This document shows, piece after piece, positions 8,331 through 13,425 of a DNA stretch of 13,425 nucleotides. The stretch is from NCBI GenBank assembly GCA_002284615.2, contig MU069622.1, positions 36,479-49,903 on the forward strand. Direction: 5' to 3'. This DNA comes from Dunaliella salina (lineage: Eukaryota; Chlorophyta; Chlorophyceae; Chlamydomonadales; Dunaliellaceae). The position numbers and the translations under genes were made by a program. The notes beneath the pieces were generated by a model. The model was given only the letters and a program-made list of their open reading frames with translations. It was not told where the DNA came from and searched no databases. Within the stretch, counting starts at the first letter, position 1. The number at the start of each line of letters is the position of its first letter.

Positions 8331-9174
8331 AATAGTCCATGAGGCCACGATAGACATGTTCATGATATGCCTCATTCTTCAATTCATTCTCCTACCTCTA
8401 TTCGACAGATTGTTCCCTGTGGCAGCGCAACTATTTTGTCATAATTGCTACAAGTGAGGTCCACACACATCGTCGGCCAGGATGCTGAAGAGGCTCAAGA
8501 GAAATGGCAGAAGTTTCCCGAAGTGCAGCGATTAGTAAGATTTACAAGGTTTACAGGAGGCTGCAAGAAGCATAACTTTTGGAACACCCGTGTCCGCCCT
8601 GCTAAAAACTATATATTCGGAATCCTGGGATCAAAAGCTATCGATTGGTATATGAGTCCCATCCGAGGAGGGGGGGGGGTGGTGGGGTGTTTGGCGGTGA
8701 GAATGGGCTTTTCGACTTTTTGGGACCCCCCCTCCAGAATTTTACTGGGCCACTTCTACAGAATTCTAAAGACACCATTGGATTCCTGAGCTCAAGAACT
8801 GTCAATTGGCACCCTCTTTGGGTAAATTGAGTAAAAGGGGGGGTCTGTGTGCATGGTTGGGAGTCAGTGCCATGCGCGCAAGGGTGTGGACGGTAGGGGG
8901 TGTAGATGCGAACGTGCGGCAAATCAGTTCAAACTTCCAGGATGGTGACAATGTATGATATTATTATGCATGGTGAAGTCAGGAGGGCAGTTCGTGGACT
9001 TGGAAGCCAGTTGTGGGTGCCTGGAAGGGCAGGTATGCATGGGTGACCGCTGCTCAGTTTTTGTCCCATAACTCTACTGCAACTTACTTTTCCAGTATGG
9101 TGAGTATGCAGATGGATAACTGTTTCAAAAAGGAGCAGATTGGTACCCTTCTTGTCCGTGTAGGGTTACTGCAT
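8331..9174. other. Non-coding spacer with G and C runs
   Basis: No gene is supported. There is a G10 run at 8670-8679, C7 near 8728 and G7 near 8838. Open frames here are short, overlap on both strands and encode low-complexity residues where they cross the runs. Confidence 0.5.
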
Positions 9175-9209
9175 GGGGGGTTTTGGGGTGGGTGGGTGGG
9201 TCAGGGGGG
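9175..9209 (+). other. G-quadruplex-type tract
   Basis: Six G-runs of three or more are separated by loops of one to four bases (G6-T4-G4-T-G3-T-G3-T-G3-TCA-G6). This satisfies the usual G4 pattern several times over on the + strand. Whether it folds in the cell is not known from sequence. Confidence 0.8.
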
Positions 9210-9303
9210 TCCCACCCATTTTTTGACGGGTGTTCCACTACTTTTTTTTTTACCCTCCTGAGGTTTACAACGAATAGTAAGGGTGCGGCACGTCTCTGTA
9301 TGT

Positions 9304-9401
9304 ACTGTTGCATATGCATGGTGCATCATCATTTAGTATGACGCCCCCTTGTACAAGGGGGCGTCATACTAAATGGTGATGCACCATGCATATACAACAG
9401 T
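9304..9401. repeat. 98-bp palindrome with no spacer
   Basis: Arms 9304-9352 and 9353-9401 are reverse complements over 49 bp with two mismatches, centred on GTAC. The arms carry GCATGGTGCATCA and AGTATGACGCCCCCTTGT. It could extrude as a cruciform or be transcribed as a hairpin. The right arm runs straight into sequence that resembles a diverged unit of the tandem array (AGCACTGAAAG at ~9403). Confidence 0.92.
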
Positions 9402-9603
9402 GGAGCACTGAAAGTCACACCAAAAAAGTCCCATACCACATCCAGGAAGCTCTGAAAGCATCACCAGAGAAAGCAACATTTTTAGCCCCTTGTTAGCCAC
9501 CGAAACAGGCCAAGGACGCATCAAGAGACACCAGGGACCAACTGGGAAAACCAGCACAGAGCAGTTCAATTTCCATGCTTGATCATGAACATGTCTTCAA
9601 GAG

Positions 9604-9660
9604 GGTAAGGTAAGGTTACAGTGCTGTATCCGCCTACAAGGGCAGCTGAGCGAAAACAGA
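9604..9660 (-). mobile_element. 5'-truncated LINE-A 3' end (copy 4)
   Basis: GGTAAGGTAAGGTTACA, then CCGCCTACAAGGGCAGCTGA, matching the LINE-A terminal repeat. It loses similarity after AGCGAAAACA. Flanks GTCTTCAAGAG (9590s) and GTCTTTGAAAG (~9677) are similar but not identical and might be an eroded target-site duplication. Confidence 0.75.
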
Positions 9661-9757
9661 CTTAAAACTAGCCAAGTCTTTGAAAGAAAGTGAACAAAAA
9701 CACCAACTGTTGAGAAACAAGCGCGCAAAATACCATGGAAAGCAGAGGTTCTCCAAG

Positions 9758-9815
9758 GTTACAAGGTTACAATGGGAATTAAGCCTTCAGCCATTAAGTC
9801 TGGCTGCTCAGCTCT
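9758..9815 (-). mobile_element. Short LINE-B-type 3' end
   Basis: AAGGTTACAAGGTTACAATG is followed by GCCTTCAGCCATTAAGTCTG and GCTGCTCAG. This matches, with substitutions, the LINE-B 3' UTR at ~1824-1860 (CCTTCAGCCAGTTAATTTGG, CTGTTCGG). The tail here is built of GGTTACAA units rather than ACATT, so the tail sequence varies between copies. Confidence 0.6.
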
Positions 9816-9884
9816 TATGTAACAGAAAAACACTGAGAAAAGCTCAAGAAGAGAAAAATTCAGGTTGTGAGCAAACGAAAGTGT

Positions 9885-10795
9885 TCATAGGCACCAATAG
9901 CAATTCAATCATCGGGACACACAATTCCTTAATAAACGTCGGTCCATAGCAAAGAAACCAATAGCAATGCAGCACTGAAAGCACCACACTAATCCTTAGC
10001 AGTACAGCACTAAAAGCACTACACAGTTCCTTAGTATAGTGTTGTTTCCATAGCAGAGTATCCAATAATAGTGCAGCACTGAAAGGTAAGGTAAGGTTAC
10101 ATCGCTTTATCCGCCTACAAGGGCAGCTGAGCGGAGACTTGGAGGCCTGTAACCAGACCAACTCAGCACTGAAAGCACCACACAATCCCTTAGCAGTACA
10201 GCACTAGAAGCGCTGCACAGTTCAATGGCGAAGTGTTTTTCCAGTAGCAGTGCAGCACTGAAAGCACCACACTATTCCTTAGAAGTACAGCACTGGAAGC
10301 ACTGCACAGTTCCATAGCAGTGTTGTTTCCATAGCAAAGAAACCAATAGCAGTGCAGCACTGAAAGCACCACACTATTCCTTTGCAGTACAGCACAGGAA
10401 GCACTGCACAGTTCCATAGCAAAGTGTTGTTTGCATAGCAGAGGATCCAATAACAGTGCAGCACTGAAAGCATCACAAAATCCCTTAGCAGTACAGCACT
10501 GGAAGCGCTGCACAGTTCAACAGCGAAGTGTTTTTCCAATAGCAGCGCAGCACTGAAAGCACCGCACTATTCCTTAGCAGTACAGCACAGGAAGCACTGC
10601 ACAGTTCCAGCAAAATGTTGTTTCCATAGCAAAGAAACCAATAGCAGTGCAGCACTGACAGCACCACACTATTCCTTAGCAGTACAGCACTGCACAGTTC
10701 CATAACAAAGTGTTGTTTCCGTAGCAGAATATCCAATAGCAGTACGGCACTGGAAGCAACCCCCCGTGTATTCCTTTGCAGCACCACATAGTTCC
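9885..10795. repeat. Higher-order tandem array, 295-bp period
   Basis: About eight related ~90-105-bp monomers, each with CAGCACTGAAAG and a second AGTACAGCACTGGAAGC-type core. They alternate in three types (A, B, C), spaced 104, 89 and 102 bp in the clearest repeat, which gives a 295-bp higher-order unit. The A-type landmark TCCATAGCAAAGAAACC lies at 9943, 10328 and 10623: the second interval is 295, the first 295 plus the 90 bp added by a LINE-A insertion. Edge monomers are diverged. The - strand shows long open frames repeating 'VLSVLHCYWFLCYG', but 295 is not a multiple of three and the frames shift between units, so coding is unlikely. Confidence 0.92.
10086..10163 (-). mobile_element. 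78-bp LINE-A 3' end inserted in the tandem array, with 12-bp TSD
   Basis: The insert begins GTAAGGTAAGGTTACATCGC, contains AAGGGCAGCTGAGCGG, and ends CCAGACCAACT. It is flanked by CAGCACTGAAAG at 10074-10085 and 10164-10175. Only one array unit carries it, so it arrived after the array had expanded. The array period independently shows that exactly 90 bp (78 + 12) were added. Confidence 0.92.
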
Positions 10796-10821
10796 AGAGT
10801 GTTCCTTTGAAGAGTTTGTTC

Positions 10822-11184
10822 TCAGTTCTGATACCCTGTGCTACCCCCCCCCAGAACTTTTGCAGTAACTGGGTATTGGCTCAGCCAGCTCATATACGCG
10901 TTACAGCTGAAGCCTCTCCAGTGGGGCAGGAGCATGAAGGTGGCAACTGGATCTGTGGAATGGAGGGAGGAGTGCACTGCGTGGCGTAGGAGTTTAAACA
11001 TCATTTCATCATTGTGTGGAGGATGGCAGAAGGAGAAGCCAGTGTAGCGCACAGAGAGGGCGTCTTTGTGCGCCCCAAAGACCTGGTCTCGGTAGTTTGT
11101 GCTGAAATAAGTGTTGTAGGTATTTTCAAAATCAAGAGGGCTGGAAAACCTCTCCGCTGAGACCATGCACCATTTATGTCACAC
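10822..11184 (-). pseudogene. Retroelement ORF, part 3: PCIF1/N6-adenine methyltransferase-like domain
   Basis: On the - strand about 115 codons from 11166 continue the frame of the PHD region after two stops (TAG 11185-11187, TGA 11179-11181). The domain begins 'CMVSAERFSSPLDF', then 'DQVFGAHKDALSVRYTGFSF', the motif H-P-P-H (11014-11025), a helix 'LLRHAVHSSLHSTDP' and 'VATFMLLPHW'. This order resembles PCIF1-type adenine methyltransferases: an FxxNPPF-like loop, then an amphipathic helix, then a hydrophobic strand ending in P-x-W. If so, the catalytic N-P-P-F has become H-P-P-H and activity is doubtful. The frame ends after a G8 run (~10846-10853) close to the array, so the C-terminal part is lost. 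The match is from pattern memory only, without a profile search. Confidence 0.5.
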
Positions 11185-11187
11185 CTA

Positions 11188-12445
11188 CGGTAGGGCTGAT
11201 CGGATGTGGGAAGGAGTAATAAACATGTTTGAATTGAAAACCTTTTTGCTCTGGGCCAAAAGATTTTTCTGTTGAGCCTTTTGGCGTGAGAGCAGACCCA
11301 TGATTTCAGATGCTGAATCCTGGACAGGGGGCTGAATGGTGGCATGGATGCCTGCTCTTTTGGCTGCTTCGTAGGCTTCGAGCAGGGTTGTGAGCCTTTC
11401 TATAGTGAGCATGCCCATGCATTCACCATTGGCATTGTAGATACAGGCGCATTCAGAGGTGGTTACCTCTGGCATTTGTGTCGGCATGGCAACCTCATCA
11501 GTTGTGTCCAAGTGAAGATTTTCCTTCATGAGGTCAACACTTCTAATGATTATTTCACATTGCCATGTTGGCATGATATCTGTCTGGGGATTGGTAGGTA
11601 GGAAGTCAAAGGTGACATTCTTGCGAATTGCGCAGCCGGTGGTTGAGAGCCATGGAGATGCAGATAGGCTTTGAGGATTGCTTTCAAAGCCTTGGTTGAC
11701 AAGATTGTCCAGGTCTACTTCAATGGCCAGCTGGAGGTTTTCTATTTCCTCTGGTCGTTCCTCCGCGTCGAAGGCTTGCAGATGAGCATCCAGGTCTGGA
11801 TGTATTCGTAGCATTTCTTCAGCTTCCCATTTAGGATGCCACTCTACATATATCATTTCACAGTCCTTAAAGAAGTTGATCCTTTCCGCTTTTTGGGAGT
11901 CTGACAGGGATGCGCAGGCAGGGCAGTCCCAGTGCTCATTTTGTTTGCTCATTGCCCGGTCATTTTGGGAGCATGCTTTGACATCTATGAGACAGTCCCA
12001 GTGGTATGTACAGTGGCAGGTATCACAGGTGGGCATATCTTCATGGATTTGACTTTCAAAGGTGTATTCTTTGCTTAATGGGCTCCAGCAGAGCTAGCAA
12101 CACGGGTCTGCTTTAGTTCTTCTTGGTACATGCTTTGAAGAGGCCACTTTCAGCCCATCATTTTGGAAAATGGGCAAGGCCCATTTTTCAATGGTGACGG
12201 GGTGCAATTGTGCTTTGTATTGTTTTTGCTCCTTTTCTTGAGAAGATCTCTTATATTTCCGGAGGTGTTGCCAGCCCAAGATATGTAGGATGACATGGTC
12301 AAAGCGGAAGATGGTGTTACTAGCTTCAACCGTGCTTAATGCAGCAGCCTTATTCTGTTTATAATTCCAGAGCCATTGGGGGAAATCAGTGCTTGAAAAG
12401 TTTGGAGGTGAGGGAAAAGGGGTTATTATGGGTTGGGGATCAGGG
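11188..12445 (-). pseudogene. Retroelement ORF, part 2: PHD-finger and chromo-like region
   Basis: One - strand frame runs from about 12445 to 11188, broken by a TAG at 12094-12096. Across that stop it forms a complete C4HC3 PHD pattern (~12102-11914): C-x2-C, about 20 residues, C-x2-C-x4-H-x2-C ('CDTCHCTYHWDC'), a spacer, and W-x-C-x2-C ('WDCPAC'). About 20 residues later comes 'YVEWHPKWEAEEM', reminiscent of the aromatic W..W-E core of chromodomains. PHD fingers read histone tails and occur in several LINE-type proteins. An acidic middle and a Lys/Gln-rich end ('SRQKAQQKNLLAQSKKVF') follow. It lies in one frame with the methyltransferase-like part. The missing RT downstream means assignment to a LINE is inference; a host chromatin gene is less likely, given the decay and lack of introns. 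Confidence 0.65.
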
Positions 12446-12446
12446 T

Positions 12447-12452
12447 AAAAAA
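12447..12452 (-). other. Homopolymer frameshift in the retroelement ORF
   Basis: A run of six A on the + strand. Seven instead of six would carry the upstream frame into the PHD frame without a stop. It is either a real one-base deletion in a dead copy or a homopolymer length error in the assembly. Confidence 0.6.
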
Positions 12453-13176
12453 GTGTTGTTGGGGCTTGGCTCCCTCTGGACCTTCTGCTTCCAATTTGTG
12501 GGGTCTGAGAGGGCTACCGGGACGGGGTCTGTGTGTGGGTTGTCGTATAGGGTTGATTGCGTTGTATATTATGTGCTCGTGTTTGCGGCTGCTCCGCATG
12601 GGGATTGTTTCTTTTGCGAGTGCGTCTGCTTTAAACCAAATTTGGTATGAGTGCCCTCCTGCGCATGGTTGGCTGTTTGGAAATGGGCTCTCCTGGCTGC
12701 TGGGGGAAGCATTTTCTACTTCCATATCATCAGCATCAAAGAGGGGGTTGCTGTAGGCCCTAGAATCAGGGTGTATGTGTGTATTAGGGGCACATCTCCC
12801 ACTGTCTGGATTGGAATTGGAAGGATCAGGGGGAGCATGGCCTGGGTAAAACTTTGACCAGTTCCATCCTGTTGGTGTACTTTCTGTTTTCATCATTTCT
12901 GTATATGTTGTATGATTTATGCAGCGTGATTCAGGGGTGTTATTGGGTGAGCTATCTTGGTTGTGAATAATTGTGCTGATGAGGTCAGGTCTGTCCTCAG
13001 TCAGGGTGTGGGTGTTGAGGGTATGAGAGAGTCTATTCAGGGCTACAATATGTTTGGTCTTTATTTTGCGGCCAAACAGAGATGTGAGTTTGTTCCCGTC
13101 AATAACATGCGTGAGGTCATTATTCATCAAAGCAGAGAGCCTGTTTATGCCTATTTCCATGAGCGTATAAGTGCAG

Positions 13177-13182
13177 NGNCAN
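13177..13182. other. Unresolved bases (N)
   Basis: Three single Ns (13177, 13179, 13182) fall inside the N-terminal retroelement ORF and leave three codons undetermined. They indicate low-quality consensus there, which bears on whether nearby frame breaks are real. Confidence 0.95.
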
Positions 13183-13425
13183 GCTAAGGTTTTAAGGGTG
13201 GGTTGCATTGGCATTGAGAGGACTTTTACTATGGGAGTGATGCTGGTGAGAAGGTAAGGTGCTCCTTGATAGGAGACGTCAAGATCGCTGTTGTTGATGC
13301 AGAGGTATTGCCTGACACGGAGCATGTAGGGTAACTGCTTGAGGATGAAGTTTGGTGGGATGGGTTGATGCTCCTGATTGTGTAGTGTCTCAGTTTTTGG
13401 ATTTGCGATTCAAGCATTGCCTTGG

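Larger units (their letters stand above)
12426..13410 (-). pseudogene. Retroelement ORF, part 1: N-terminal region and proline-rich linker
   Basis: A - strand open frame of about 325 codons begins just after a TGA near 13410; the first ATG is at 13325. The N-terminal ~160 residues look folded ('LPYMLRVRQYLCINNSDLD', 'LMEIGINRLSALMNNDLTHV') but match no family I recognise. A disordered Pro/Ser/Asn-rich stretch follows (~residues 170-290). The frame stops at 12426-12428, but a one-base shift in an A6 run (T6 on the coding strand, 12447-12452) joins it to the PHD frame through 'YPDPQPIITPFPSPPNF'. Three Ns at 13177, 13179 and 13182 blur a few codons. The true start may lie beyond the right edge. 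Read with parts 2 and 3, it would be one protein of more than 800 residues. Confidence 0.6.

Noticed and set aside
9844..10787. Several ~100-codon - strand frames with a repeated hydrophobic motif
   Set aside because: They follow the tandem array; its 295-bp period is not divisible by three and frames shift between units, so no conserved protein repeat exists.
9885..10795. CRISPR-like array
   Set aside because: Repeats and 'spacers' are both conserved between units and the context is eukaryotic; it is a higher-order satellite.
12339..12756. + strand frames of 103 and 107 codons
   Set aside because: They are antisense shadows of the retroelement ORF, which shows the PHD pattern on the - strand.
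12960..12990. CTGATGAG hammerhead-ribozyme-like core
   Set aside because: No matching GAAA and no stems could be drawn around it; the same holds for similar octamers near 5455, 5958 and 11492.

Overview
The window reads as nuclear DNA of a green alga, probably chlamydomonadalean (Dunaliella-like; inference, moderate confidence). Reasons: a cytosolic ribosomal protein gene split by GT-AG introns, a TGTAA motif behind it of the kind chlorophyte nuclear genes use as a polyadenylation signal, and abundant decayed LINE-type retroelements and simple repeats. Nothing in it looks bacterial.

Only one intact host gene is visible: RPL28 (large-subunit protein eL28) on the + strand, in three exons (3828-3975, 4287-4477, 7264-7332) that splice to 135 codons. 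Its second intron is about 2.8 kb and holds a ~140-bp tandem duplication and a long (GT)n tract.

Almost everything else is repeat. From left to right: a CGCGTTCA word array (1-200); the decayed 3' half of a LINE on the - strand (472 to ~2240, 'LINE-A'), interrupted by a second LINE fragment ('LINE-B', 1579-2008) that is flanked by an exact 16-bp duplication and carries a hugely expanded (ACATT)n tail; a foldback element (2744-2855); RPL28; several short 5'-truncated LINE-A 3' ends (7894-8330, 9604-9660, 10086-10163), all on the - strand and all starting with a GGTAA-rich tail; a G-quadruplex-type tract (9175-9209); a spacerless 98-bp palindrome (9304-9401); a higher-order tandem array with a 295-bp period (about 9885-10795); and finally, up to the right edge on the - strand, the 5' portion of a large retroelement-type coding region (10822-13325 and beyond).

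That last region is the most interesting part. Read on the - strand it gives an N-terminal domain of unknown type, a proline-rich linker, a complete C4HC3 PHD-finger pattern, a chromo-like W..W motif and then a domain resembling PCIF1-type adenine methyltransferases, with the catalytic NPPF-like motif replaced by HPPH. It is broken by one homopolymer frameshift and three in-frame stops, and ends at the tandem array, so the copy is a pseudogene or an imperfectly assembled element. The retroelements do not cooperate with RPL28; they record successive insertions around and between its flanks.
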